The translations under genes and the position numbers were made by a program. Of a stretch of 64,000 nt of DNA, positions 32,042-42,606 are shown in pieces; within the stretch, counting starts at the first letter, position 1; each line of letters begins with the position of its first letter. The notes below the pieces were generated by a model that worked only from the letters and a program-made list of their open reading frames with translations, did no database searches and was not told the origin of the DNA. Origin of the DNA: Peltaster fructicola (taxonomy: Eukaryota > Ascomycota > Dothideomycetes); assembly GCA_001592805.2 (NCBI GenBank), contig CP051142.1, positions 1,674,001-1,738,000 of the forward strand. Direction: 5' to 3'.

Positions 32042-34097
32042 TCAAGGCGCAGCAAAGACGAAGCGCCCAAGATCGAGCTTCGGTCGAAGTCGTCCATCGT
32101 CTTCGTTTGAACTGGGGCTTTGAGGTATGAGTATGTCTTCGCTGCCCTTGCCCATCTCAAAGGGGAGATCCTCCTGCTCTGGCTGGCTGAACTCCGTCTC
32201 GTGAGAGTCGTCTTCCTCCTGTAGCACTGCGCCGCCAGGCAATCGCGAGGACAGTATAGGCGATCCTGGTATGCAGGACTCGGCAAGTCCAGCAGTAGAT
32301 TTCTGGTAGGTCCATGGTGTAGCGAGCTGCTCGAATGCACATACGCTGTTGTTCGTCTGGCTGTCTACGTATGATGTCGTCTGAGTGGGCTGTGATGCAG
32401 ACTCGTGGCTTTCATTTGCGTTTCGAGTCCTGACGGCATTTTCGCTGCCGACTTCGAGAGCCCCGACTGAGCCATCCTGGAAGACTTCCAATCTTTTGCG
32501 TTTCTTTGGGGATGTCGTCACAGCAGCTTCCTGGGACAAGGCGATACTTGCTTCCAGTGCGGTGGCGGAGGATTGCAAAGCTTCAGCAATGGAGTCATCT
32601 GAGAACAGCTCAAACTCCTCCTTTGACTTCTTTGTGGCAGCAGATTTGGCGAAGTAATGGCTGACCGTTGCATCAGCTGCATTCTCGCCTTGCAAATCTG
32701 CCAACACATCAGCACAAAGGCGTTTCCGCCGTGGCGAAAGATGCGCCTTCTTATGCGTCAAGCGAGATGTGCTGATCGAGACGGGTGTTTGAACCTGCAG
32801 TGATGCTCGTCGTACATTATCCGCGGGACGACTGCCATTGCGGATCTGCGATGTCGACCATGATCGGTTTTGCTGAGAGCCTAGTAGTCGTTGTTGACTT
32901 GGCGAAGGAGTGAAAGAATTTGGATCCAGCTCGGCGAGAGGCGTTCTCTTGAACCAGTCAGTGATCGGCTTCTTCGACTTGAGATCTGGTGTGGCTGGGA
33001 CTGGTGCTGATCTCCTCCTTGGAAGCAGATTGCTCGGAGGTAGAACGATCGGCTTCTTGCTATTTGGGTCAAGGTCGCCAGTCGCCACACCCTGGGCTAG
33101 TTCTGGCTCAACGCACTTTCCAATGTAAGGCATTTCATCGAGTGATAAGCCTTGTGGTACAGCTGTAAGGTTGATCAGACATCGAGCATTAGGACAGTAC
33201 ACCCATTGGTGCAGAAAGGTCCTGTCTGCCTGATGGAAGGCCTCCAAGAATCCTTGTGGCACCTTTTTCTTGCCATCGAATTGAAGGTTACGCACAATCT
33301 GCTCGATAGTCTTATACTTGCGGACAAGCCTATAGGCGGTCTTCAATCCTAGGCCGTCGATCCCTGCAAGATAGTCACAGCCAGAGAGCATTGCCATCAT
33401 GCGGAACTCCTTGTCGCTCCAGTTGATCAGACTGATCTCTCGGCAGAGTGTAAAATCCTGCCGTCTGATCATTACGCAGCCGCCGTACTGGTCAAGCTTT
33501 GTGATGAGTCGAGCAGCGCCGAAAACCAGCAGATCCGAGTCCTCACTGATGATGCCTGAGATCAGTCCTTGCTTTTCCAGATACGCGAGCTGACTATCAG
33601 CTTCGTAGGGAGCGACGACATAGCTGATACCCGCAGCCTTGAGTTCTTCTATCAGCTCTCGAGCCATGAGGGGCGTGACATCGATCGACTTCTGCAACTC
33701 CTGGAAGGCCTGTTGAGTCTTGCCAGCTTGCAGCAAGGACAGACCGTGCCGGCGACTTTCTCGGCGGCGTTGTGCTCTATCCTGCTCGGTGTGTGCTTTA
33801 CTGGGAAGATAGTCGCCATCGAAGACAATGTACGGTGTGACGCCGAAATGGATAAGCATGCGTACACGATTCATGGCGAAGTTGACATAAGCTCGAGTAG
33901 GGCGTCCTTGAGCGAGCTCAGTGGCACAAGCGAACGTGCCACGATGGAGCCAGCCATATGCATCAACGCCGAGTGTTTGACCAGCAAAGGTGCGAAGATG
34001 TGTGTGCTTTTGTATGCCCTCCAGGAGAGGGAGCAGGCCTTTTTTGATCAGCATACTGGTCTGCGTCCAATGGCTTCAGCTCACCCTTGATGCCCAT
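32042..34097 (-). CDS. EXO1: Exonuclease 1 (Rad2/FEN1 family 5'-3' nuclease)
   Basis: Exons 34097..34085 (13 nt) and 34038..32042 encode 669 residues. The 46-nt intron starts GTGAGC and ends AAAAAAG. Splicing turns the odd ORF start MLIKKGLLPLL into the family start MGIKGLLPLLEGIQ. The XPG-N domain includes DAYGWLHRG and VFDGDYLPSK. The XPG-I domain has the acidic cluster VAPYEADSQLAYLEKQGLIS followed by SEDSDLLVFG. The helix-hairpin-helix region is MLSGCDYLAGIDGLGLKTAY. The C-terminal half is disordered, as in all Exo1 proteins. Exo1 resects double-strand breaks and excises the nicked strand in mismatch repair. It is divergent from the PEBP gene. Confidence 0.95.
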
Positions 34098-34908
34098 GAT
34101 ATCTGCCAGATCAATCTCTCATCTTCAATGATGGCAGAGGAGAGCGTCGGCCGCTGTGTGCATGCTCTCGAGCTGCGATGCTGTGTCGTCTCGAAGATGC
34201 GGCAAAACTGTACACGAAAGTCGCGTCGACGCGCCTTCTCTGAAATGGGAGCTTGTGATTGGCTAACCAGAGGGGGCTAGTTGAGAAGGAAGCAGTCTGC
34301 AATCCTCTGGGCAACCAGCTTACTCTTGTTCTCCTGCATGACATTACTCGCATGACACTCTCAGCACTGCGATGAGGTGATGCACGCGTGATTGTGCAGC
34401 TCGACTGCCGCAGAACTCCGTTTCCCAGCAGCGCAGCTCCACAGCTTCACCATCGAGCACAACCAGATGGCTGGCCGATCTTGTCATCTGTTTGAGACGA
34501 TTGCTGAAGACGACAACTGACACTGGCTGCCTTCGAAAAGGCGGCATCCAACAGACATGCACGCCAGATGGCTCTATATTCACTGGTAGGCTACGTGAGC
34601 ATTGGTCTGGGTCTGCGAAAGGTAGTGGACCAGCATCTTCTCAGCCTCATACAGGTCAGGAAATGGAAGACTGCATTACTATATCGATGTCTTGCAGCAT
34701 CATGGTTAATGGACCCCCTTTAGCATTTGCTGTCTCTCATATCTCTCGGGGTGCTGGGGCTCACATGCAGGTGCGTTATGACAGGCGCCCGCGTCATAGA
34801 GGTCGACCAACGTCATGGATCAGCTAGTATGAGGGTACTGTATACATGTACACAAAGGCTCAGTAATGGCCTTACAAGTCTGATTTCTATCCCTGTACTC
34901 ACTTCACA
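34098..34908. other. Intergenic, divergent promoters of EXO1 and PEBP
   Basis: An 811-bp gap between two divergent genes. Only short frames without resemblance to known families are present. Confidence 0.45.
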
Positions 34909-35594
34909 ATGGCCAGCTCAACTACCGTTCCAAGTTTGGATGTCACTGCCAACGCGCTCAAAGATTTGGGCGTTTGGGACGACATCTTACCCGATGTGAA
35001 TCCTTCGCAGCTTAAGGGCGTGCTCGAGATCAAATATCCTTCCGGCGTGTCTATATATCCCGTGGCCACACCGCATCGCGATGAGGTGCAGGGAGAACCA
35101 AAGGCGTACTTCCATGGCGAGGTGAGCTACGCATCCCGAAACTGCGCCTGGATACTGATCAAGCTCAGCTCGATAGCAACGCAAAGTACACCCTCCTGCT
35201 GACTGATCCCGACCTTATGAAGACTAATGATCCGATTGACAAGGAGGTACGACACTGGGTTCAGCCAGGACTCAGCTACTCGAGCAGCACTGGTGAGCTT
35301 ACGTCAAGCCGAGGACCGCACACATCCTTCCTGCCCAGTGCACCAATGCCAATGACGGGTTCGCACCGATATATCTTCATCCTTGCGAAGGAGTCTCGTG
35401 AGGTGGGTGTTGGTGACCGCGATGGCGAGGCAGACTTCAAGGAACGATTAAGATTTGTGGCGCAAGACTTCATCACCGAGCATGGTCTTGTTGTGGTCGG
35501 TGTGACAGCAATGAAGGTTGCACCTACCGCTGAAGCTGGCAAGGATGATATAAAGCTTATGGCTGAGAGTGCGAAGCACCTGGTGACCGGGTGA
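34909..35594 (+). CDS. Phosphatidylethanolamine-binding protein (PEBP / TFS1-like)
   Basis: Exons 34909..35121 and 35169..35594 encode 212 residues; the 47-nt intron starts GTGAGC and ends GCTCAG. The PEBP core is seen as YTLLLTDPDLM (the DPD box), EVRHWVQPGLSYSS and GSHRYIFILAKE (the GxHR box); these line the anion-binding pocket. No signal peptide is present, so a cytosolic protein is likely. Fungal relatives such as yeast Tfs1 inhibit carboxypeptidase Y and interact with Ras GAP. The C-terminal helix differs from Tfs1, so the exact role is open. It is convergent with the SBPase-like gene, with 78 bp between stop codons. Confidence 0.9.
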
Positions 35595-35672
35595 CCGGCA
35601 ATTAGATACCAGTGTGCGGGTGATGGGAAGACCTTATGAATTGGTAGCGTTGTCTCCGTGTATGATCTCTGA

Positions 35673-36689
35673 CTACGATCGTTCTAGATGTCGTGCTCGC
35701 TGCAGACCGAGAAACTTCTCAACAATCTCGATTTCTGATGCTGTACCGCACACCAGTCCAGCTCTCTGGTCACAGTCCTGTATGACGGTCTGCAGGATCG
35801 CAGTACCTGTGGCAGGATCAATCGCTTCACCGCCAGCACACTCCACAATGAGAGCGATCGGTGCCAATTCGTAGAGTGATCGTAGTTTTGCCTTGCTCAC
35901 TTTGGTCACAGGCGAGACATAGATACCATGTCTCTTGACCAGGATGTGAAGGACATCGGGCACTAGACCACCACTGTAGCGAAGTGTGTACTTCTCTTTG
36001 ATGTAATGATTGACAAGGCTCATATATGCTTCGTCTTCCGCAGCAGCTCGTAGGTTTGCTGGTGCAAAGTAGCGTGTCTTGAACGGCGGCATTGCGAGTG
36101 TGACACGATCACGAATGATCTCACATGATGCATTGCCATCTGTATCTTTCAGTCCGATCTCGAAGCAGATACCGTTACATCCAGGTGGCCGTATGGCGAT
36201 AATGGCGGTCGTTCGGGGCCCATATACTCCAAGCACTGCAGCGATCTGCTGGCTGGGTGCCTGATGTAACGCAGTACTTCCGGTCCAGATACCAATGACC
36301 GTGCCAACTGTCCAGTTGGGCGCAATGATGGAGCTACCATCCAAGGGATCGAACGCCAGCGTGTATAGATCTTCTGCGTTGTGCTCGACTGTCTTCTCAA
36401 CTGGATCTTCTTCACTGCTTATCGTGGCGATACTAGAGCATTTTGCTGCTTCGATGCGTATGATGTCTTCAGCTATGACATCGACGTTGAGCTGGTCGTC
36501 GCCGAACGCATTCGCTGTACCGACAAGAGAGACTTGGTGTGCAGATCGCAGGGCTTTACCAATTTGGTCCACGCAGCTGATCAGCGTAGGTATGATTGAG
36601 GTGCTCAATGTTGAGTACTTATCAATGCCCTCAACCGACTGAATCAGTCTGGAGACCTCTCCATATGAAGATGCCAAGGAGCTCGACAT
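35673..36689 (-). CDS. Sedoheptulose-1,7-bisphosphatase-like (FBPase class I superfamily)
   Basis: One exon encodes 338 residues, the usual length for class I fructose/sedoheptulose bisphosphatases. The metal and phosphate motif FDPLDGSSIIAPNWTVGT is intact, as are ISSEEDPVEK and the sugar-binding end ECAGGEAIDPATGTAIL. The spacing and the segment GIWTGSTALHQAPSQQIAAV look more like sedoheptulose-bisphosphatase than the gluconeogenic fructose-bisphosphatase, which is AMP-regulated and longer at the N-terminus. SBPase-type enzymes are known from some fungi and other non-photosynthetic eukaryotes, where they may feed the pentose phosphate pathway. Substrate preference cannot be read from sequence alone. 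No plastid or mitochondrial presequence is seen. Confidence 0.85.
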   Translation of the reverse strand: MSSSLASSYGEVSRLIQSVEGIDKYSTLSTSIIPTLISCVDQIGKALRSAHQVSLVGTANAFGDDQLNVDVIAEDIIRIEAAKCSSIATISSEEDPVEKTVEHNAEDLYTLAFDPLDGSSIIAPNWTVGTVIGIWTGSTALHQAPSQQIAAVLGVYGPRTTAIIAIRPPGCNGICFEIGLKDTDGNASCEIIRDRVTLAMPPFKTRYFAPANLRAAAEDEAYMSLVNHYIKEKYTLRYSGGLVPDVLHILVKRHGIYVSPVTKVSKAKLRSLYELAPIALIVECAGGEAIDPATGTAILQTVIQDCDQRAGLVCGTASEIEIVEKFLGLQRARHLERS

Positions 36690-37545
36690 TGTTGCGTGCG
36701 AGCACGACGATGGAAGAGTCGCTACTGAGGACGAAGAAAGCTGCAGAGTGAAAAGCTAGTGTGGATCGACAGAGATAACAGAATCCAAGCCATCGTAGTC
36801 AGCTAAGCTCAACACACTCGAGAGTAGGCACAAGATCTAGTTGTCGTCTCTTGTCCTGTATATCGTAAGGCAGGGTTCGTACACCTTGGTAGGGATTAGG
36901 CGCCTAGGACGGAGTATGAAAAGGTGCTTAAGGCGGGCCCATATGCTGGTGTCCTGAAGGCGGCTGAGCCATCGTCGTCACTCACGCCTAGACGGTTGTC
37001 GAACGAGTATATGATGACTGGTGGCACACTTCGATCAAGGTCGAAGTTGTAAGCAACGTCACAATGGTATGCAAGCAGAATCGTCAATGTGCCATGCTAG
37101 TCACGTGATACATTAGTTGGCAACCTCGAATACGAAATGCACGTCGATTGTGTCCTGTTAGGCATGGAGTCACCCTCAGGATCGACGCTGCGCAGTCAAG
37201 AGCTCATCTATGCGAGCGATTGATAGTGACAGGCGAGACTCTGCCTTTGCTTCTGCATATCACATGCCTCACTTCTCCAACACAATCTGACCATGGTATG
37301 GACACTGGTGCAAGCTGACGCTGGAGTTAGGTTCGAGAGCAAAGCGTTCAGCATGAGGCTAACAGATCGGTGTCATAGCAGATCGATATCAGAGTTCGAT
37401 AAGCTGTTCTGTCTGTGCTAGTCGTATTGCCCTTCCTGCTCGTAAGCCGCAGACAAGCAGATACACCTGGCACAAGAGTGAATAGACCAAGCTAGCACTG
37501 TCCTTATCGTCAGTAATGCAAGGGTCATCGTGGCTAGTAATCCAC
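36690..37545. other. Intergenic, 856 bp, with a TCACGTGA site
   Basis: This gap lies upstream of the SBPase-like gene and downstream of the membrane-protein gene. A 63-codon frame on the minus strand (36896-37087) has no recognisable family and I do not call it. The palindrome TCACGTGA lies at 37101-37108. Nothing else is supported. Confidence 0.45.
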
Positions 37546-38818
37546 TTACAACAATGCAGCATGGGCGGCGATCATGATCTCTGGCCTACCTCTCGTGCTA
37601 CCGTCGTGACAAATTACATGGTGCAGCAGCATGTCGATATTTGTGCGCGAGAGATATCCGTAGGCACTCAACTGCGCGATGTCGTTGAGCGCGATAGCGA
37701 CTGCACACCACAGTGCTTGGAAGGCAGCTGGAGGAAACAGTCCAAGCTCACGGAAGTGGGAGGTGGTGCCTTTGACCAAGAGCAGCAATGCCACAACGGA
37801 CAGCAACGTGTTGATGAGGAGGAATAGCGAAGCCTGTGTCGTATCAGCGCCGAGAGCTACTCTTCGAATAGGCATACCGTATGCTCCAGCGAATCGAGAA
37901 GGCCAAACCACTGCATGTTCCTTACTTGAAAGATGCATGTTGCGAGGAACTCGCCTTTCAGGCCGATGACCAGGACCGTGGTTGGGAGCAGCAACATCTG
38001 AGCAAATTGATAATGGAATTGCCAGCTCGATAGCATGTCGGTCCAACCTGTGTAGCGCAATACTGGCATGAGACCTTGTCTTCTGTTGTTCGTCTGCTGA
38101 ATCAAGCATTCTTCCTCAGCAGGACTTGCGGATGCCAACTGATGATGGCACTCAAAGGCTGGCCTCATCCTCTGGTGGCTGACGTAAACCGTCCAAAGAT
38201 GTTGGCAGTGACAAGCAAATGCATAGATCGTGCTCAGTCTGATGCAATGTCAGAACACGGAACATTGAACGAAACACTGGCTATCCTGACGTACATAGGG
38301 AACAGTAAAACCCCGATATACGGCATATCAGCAATGTCCAGCAGTGCTCTGTCCGACCAGCGAGTCCAGTACTTCCAGAACAGATGTAGTGTGATGAACG
38401 AGAAGATCAAACTGGCAAGCTCAAGACATGCAAGGCACAGGGAAACCTGCAAAGTGCGATCATGAAGCACACCACGTGAGATGCCATAGGTTCTGAGGCG
38501 CTGAAAGCGATCAGGTCTGCCAGTGTACTCTATGACAAAGATCACTGCTGTAGCGTTGAGCACAGCGTGAGGCCATTGCTTCGAGTGGGTGTCAGTTCTC
38601 GGCAGTGGCCAAGCGCATCTGAGGCCACGTACCAAGACAAGCATTGGCATGCCATGCCACATTGGCACTCGGGAATAGAGCCATACTAAAGTGAAGGCAG
38701 ACAGTGTCGCCAGGCAGTGAGATAGTATGAAGTGGATGCGCCAAGCCGGCGCCATTTGAGAGGCAAGCTTTTGAGCAATGCTTACTACACCTCTCAGTGT
38801 AGTGTCCAGGCGAACCAT
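37546..38818 (-). CDS. Unrecognised multi-pass membrane protein
   Basis: I do not recognise the family. The best model has exons 38818..38633, 38578..38295, 38238..37878 and 37833..37546, 372 residues, with consistent phases and introns of 54, 56 and 44 nt. Donors are GTACGT, GTACGT and GTATGC; branch points are ACTGAC, TCTGAC and GCTGAT. The protein has about eight hydrophobic segments, for example ATLSAFTLVWLYS, VLNATAVIFVIEY, ACLELASLIFSFITLHLF, FAQMLLLPTTVLVIG and LFLLINTLLSVVALLLLVK. There is no signal peptide and no catalytic motif that I know. The 5' end is uncertain: MVRLDTTLRG follows a possible CTAAC/CAAG acceptor, so an upstream exon may exist. It is divergent from the HET-domain gene at 39291. 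Confidence 0.6.
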
Positions 38819-39290
38819 CTTGCAGTTAGTTGTGTTGAATAAAACCGATGGACGTCCAAATGAACCGCAAGAAGGTGTGAACCGCCACTGACGCACAGCT
38901 GAACATTGCTGCATATACCCTGGTCGTCCAGCCTCCTATGATCTTTTGGCAGGCACTCGTTGGCCAAAAGCAACTAATCCATCTAGGTAGCTCCCGGGTG
39001 GCTGGTCTAGGAGAATGCCTTTGCCAGACCACAACATCGCTGCTCACGGTAGCGATAGGCGGAGGTCTTCTTTGCTCCCTGAGCACACAGAAGAGCATTG
39101 CCACCGGCCAATGTCCGCACTGTCTACTCGCCAGAGTCGGTCAGGATACATGCTGTGTCTCTCAACAAGCTTTTGGACATGTAGCCTTCTCACATCTAGA
39201 ATGCATTACAGTGCGTATGCATCCGAGTGTTATCTATGCTTCTTTCGCACTTGCACGACCCGACAACATTGAAGCACGCTTGCTCGCGTG
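38819..39290. other. Intergenic between divergent membrane-protein and HET genes
   Basis: A 472-bp gap. A minus-strand frame (38826-39104) with a hydrophobic end could be an unresolved first exon of the membrane protein. I could not join it with a convincing splice site. Confidence 0.35.
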
Positions 39291-41261
39291 ATGAGGCAGT
39301 CTGATCAACCTGCGAGATGGTGGAAGCTCTCACAGCCGGAGAAGTGCCACTCTTGCAGACAATACGAGCGAATCTGTATGGCACATTTCGAGCTGTTTGC
39401 ACGCAAGCCTCGAAGCCGACAGCAACCTGTGAGAGTTCCTTTGCACCGCAATTTCGAGGAACTTGCATCTTGTGGTAAAGGAGGGTGTCATCTCTGCCGC
39501 TGCTGGGCAAATGCTTTACTGGCCGAGTGCTCATCTTTGTCCGTCCGAAGGGCACTCATCGTTGCCCATGACCCCGTCTGGGCCACCTCGCCAATCACTA
39601 TTGCATCTCCCTTGCGACAAGATGTGACTGATGCGCGAGAAGCTCACTTCTTGGAGATCTGTAGCACGGTCAAGGCGACCATGCGACTTGGAGGTGTATC
39701 GAAGACAGAGTTCAGAGCACTGACAACAGTCAACAGTCTAGCAATAGCTGCTGCATGGTCATCTGAGCGCCTTGACATCTGCCATAGGACACATCACCTT
39801 TGTACAGAGTTGTCATCCTTTGGGCAGGGTCCCGCAAGATTGCTGAGCATACGTAGTCCAGATCTGGTTGCTATTGTCGATGGCGATCTGGATGAAGGCC
39901 CCTACAGGTATGCAGCATTGAGCTATTGCTGGGGCGGAGACCAAGAAACAAAGTTGACTGAGCTCAACCAGCAGCAGCTGAGGGCGGGCGTCAACCCAGG
40001 CTGTCTGTCTCAGACTGTGCAGGACGCCATCGTTGTCTGCCGATCCTTGAAGATTGACTATCTCTGGGTCGACGCGCTCTGCATTCTGCAAGGCGGCGAT
40101 AGTGATGACTGGTACCGTCAAGCCTTGACACTCCATAAGATCTATGGCGGTGCGTATGTTACACTCGGTATATGCTCGGCTGAAAGGGCCCAGCAGGGCT
40201 TCCTGCACGAGCAACATAATGCCATGCCTGTCGATCCAGAGAGATGCAGCATTGTCGGGATGGAAGAGACTGCGATGCTACCCGTGCCTGTACGGAAGAC
40301 CCTTGCTCATGCGAGGACAGAAACACCTCTAGCACAACGAGGATGGATCTTCCAGGAGGAGCTTCTTTCCCCAAGGATCATCTACTGGAGCGAGCAAGGC
40401 CTGTACTGGTCCTGTTGTGCGCACAAAGATGCTCAGAATGGCACATCTTACACAGATGAGCTCTTTCCTCAGCTAACGCCACCAACTGTCATGGACGCAC
40501 AGGGGTTCCGAACGAGTCCTGATCCTCTGCTGCTGTGGGACGACATGATATCGAGCTTCTCGGTGCGCGACTTCACGATCGACGATGATAGACTTCCAGC
40601 AGTCAATGGCCTAGCTGCGGTGATCGAGCAAGCCACTGGTGAAGAATACTTGCTCGGCTTCTGGAAGAGCAGACTTCCAGCTCAACTTCTGTGGATCGTC
40701 ACAGGACCACTACAGCATCGTGAGAGTCGTCCTCAAGCCGAGAGTGGCGCCCCGAATATCAAACCGCCCTCATGGTCGTGGGCCAGTGTGGCGCCAGCTC
40801 GGAAGATCGTGATGCCAAAACAAGCCTCCCACAGAGCTCAGTTCAGGACTAGCATTGGCTCGCAGCTGCATCTCAGAGGTCGTACGCGTTTGCTGACCGC
40901 AGGTCTCAGTCCGTTATGGTCATATCCTGAGGAGGAAAGTAGTGATATGGTTGGGCCGAGATATCCGATGCTCAAGTACCAACCCCGAGTATGGGCAGTA
41001 GACCGTCAGCAGAACAGACTCCTCGTTTCCTTGGACTGGCGACGACCGATCATCATACATCTGGACGACAGAGTCCCATCAGATGACTCGTTCGACAGAC
41101 TGGTCTGTTTCGAGATTAATTACATCGGGTTTCTCTTGTTGGAGCCGTCGAGATCTGATACAAAAGGTGGTGAGGTCTTCAAGCGCGTCGGCTGTGCCCA
41201 GGTTCATCGCGAGTCGAGGTTCTTTGATGGATCTGAAGAGAAGGAGGTGATTATTGAATAG
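39291..41261 (+). CDS. HET-domain protein (heterokaryon incompatibility type)
   Basis: One exon encodes 656 residues from the first ATG at 39291. The N-terminus has paired cysteines (CHSCRQYERIC, CGKGGCHLCRCW). The HET domain spans about residues 200-360 with its three blocks: YAALSYCWGGDQETK, then DAIVVCRSLKIDYLWVDALC and ILQGGDSDDWYRQ, then ARTETPLAQRGWIFQEELLS preceding RIIYWSEQGLYWSC. HET domains act in fungal non-self recognition and can trigger cell death after vegetative fusion; most paralogues have no tested role. No NACHT, WD or STAND module is attached. HET genes expand and turn over rapidly in Pezizomycotina, which fits this accessory stretch. Confidence 0.88.
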   Translation: MRQSDQPARWWKLSQPEKCHSCRQYERICMAHFELFARKPRSRQQPVRVPLHRNFEELASCGKGGCHLCRCWANALLAECSSLSVRRALIVAHDPVWATSPITIASPLRQDVTDAREAHFLEICSTVKATMRLGGVSKTEFRALTTVNSLAIAAAWSSERLDICHRTHHLCTELSSFGQGPARLLSIRSPDLVAIVDGDLDEGPYRYAALSYCWGGDQETKLTELNQQQLRAGVNPGCLSQTVQDAIVVCRSLKIDYLWVDALCILQGGDSDDWYRQALTLHKIYGGAYVTLGICSAERAQQGFLHEQHNAMPVDPERCSIVGMEETAMLPVPVRKTLAHARTETPLAQRGWIFQEELLSPRIIYWSEQGLYWSCCAHKDAQNGTSYTDELFPQLTPPTVMDAQGFRTSPDPLLLWDDMISSFSVRDFTIDDDRLPAVNGLAAVIEQATGEEYLLGFWKSRLPAQLLWIVTGPLQHRESRPQAESGAPNIKPPSWSWASVAPARKIVMPKQASHRAQFRTSIGSQLHLRGRTRLLTAGLSPLWSYPEEESSDMVGPRYPMLKYQPRVWAVDRQQNRLLVSLDWRRPIIIHLDDRVPSDDSFDRLVCFEINYIGFLLLEPSRSDTKGGEVFKRVGCAQVHRESRFFDGSEEKEVIIE

Positions 41262-41712
41262 GGAAGGGTAATGGGTATAAGAGGCCAGGTGAGGATAGGG
41301 CATGTGTAGACGAGTGGGTCACAGGTTTCGTGCAGGTGTGGCAACTTTTGGCGGCTTCTGATGCTTGTTCACGTATGAAGACCGAACGAAGCCTCGAAGT
41401 GGACGCACGGAACGCTACCCACCGAACGACCACCACCATTCCGCCTCAACTGCTGCCAAGACTTCAATCGTGGACGTACGACGAACGGACCGCTGCTCAG
41501 AACGGTGTCACCGAACGAGCTCTGATCTATACATATCTTTCGTGTGTGCGAAGTGCAAGTTCTGTCCGCAGATTCTGCACCGTCACAGTTTTGGCGATAC
41601 CCTATACACATCTTGAGCATGCAAGACTAGACGTACGATAGTCCTTGTACTGCTGAGTGGCTCACATCATCGACTAACAGGCTCTTGCTCCAGTCACTAC
41701 GCTACGTTAAAG
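41262..41712. other. Intergenic, HET 3' end and TMA16 promoter
   Basis: A 451-bp gap with no supported gene or motif. Confidence 0.45.
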
Positions 41713-42252
41713 ATGCCGTCCAGCCTGTCGAAAGTTCAGAAGCATGTCAACAAGAAGAAAGGCAGTAAGGCGCATGCCCTACATGAGAACAGTCGTGACG
41801 CTCGTAGGCTGCGTCGAGCGGGCAACCGAGACGACCGTGTATCGAGGACGCAGTCTGCCAAGCACAAGGCCAACGGAAAGTGGCTTGATCGTGTTGTGTT
41901 CCTGCAGGACAATCTACCAGATACGCTTCATCCATTGGATCTTGCCGAGATACATGACCTTCTGAAGGACTTCGTTGCACGACATGACCAAGAAATCGAA
42001 CAGTTGAAGTCAGAGCGTAGAGCCGGTAGACCTGCCAGCAACAGACAGACTTTACTCGAGCAATTGGTAGACTCCGAGCGGAAGGAATACGACAGTGGAT
42101 TCTGGATGCCGAATTTACAGGACGAGGAAACGCTGGTCAAACTTGACAAGTGGAATGGCGACTGGTCTGGCTTGACAAACTTGAGGTACATACGACTGAG
42201 CGCAAACTCTGATCTGAAAGAAAGCGCCTTTCCACCACGAGGAGCTTCATGA
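41713..42252 (+). CDS. TMA16: Translation machinery-associated protein 16
   Basis: A single exon encodes 179 residues; yeast Tma16 has 178. The highly basic start MPSSLSKVQKHVNKKKGSKA and HENSRDARRLRRAGNRDDR match the family block that binds the 60S surface. The acidic helical middle (LHPLDLAEIHDLLKDFVARH) and the end SGFWMPNLQDEETLVKLDKW also fit. Known Tma16 proteins bind nucleolar and nuclear pre-60S particles late in large-subunit assembly and block early use of the subunit. It converges on the prefoldin gene. Confidence 0.92.
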   Translation: MPSSLSKVQKHVNKKKGSKAHALHENSRDARRLRRAGNRDDRVSRTQSAKHKANGKWLDRVVFLQDNLPDTLHPLDLAEIHDLLKDFVARHDQEIEQLKSERRAGRPASNRQTLLEQLVDSERKEYDSGFWMPNLQDEETLVKLDKWNGDWSGLTNLRYIRLSANSDLKESAFPPRGAS

Positions 42253-42606
42253 TCGCCAGGACACGCAGTTGGAATGCTTCGAAGAAGGCGATTATGGCGA
42301 CAACTGACCTCATTGGCCCCAGATCTGCGACACAACTGAACCAGGCCTCGGAAGCTGCAGGACTTCCCATGAGGAGCCTACAGACAGGCGCTAGGTGACC
42401 AAGATCATCGGCGCAAAAGTCTTCTGTCTGCGATGTGTCTTGTTGGCATGGTACAGCCGACCACGGACAGCATCTGTGGTGGTCTGCATATGCGCAAGTC
42501 GAGCGCTCCACAAGCGGCGAGGTGAGTCGCGTCAGACAGGTGCCTCATTTAAAGGCTGACCCGGTAAGATGGTCGATGTGAGACGGCTTGCTGGTATGCT
42601 TGGATG
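42253..42606. other. Intergenic between convergent TMA16 and YKE2
   Basis: A 354-bp gap holding two terminators. No gene is seen. Confidence 0.45.

Noticed and set aside
37546-41261. A secondary-metabolite cluster or nutrient gene cluster
   Set aside because: No synthase, P450, transporter or Zn2Cys6 regulator is present. The stretch holds only the membrane protein and the HET gene.
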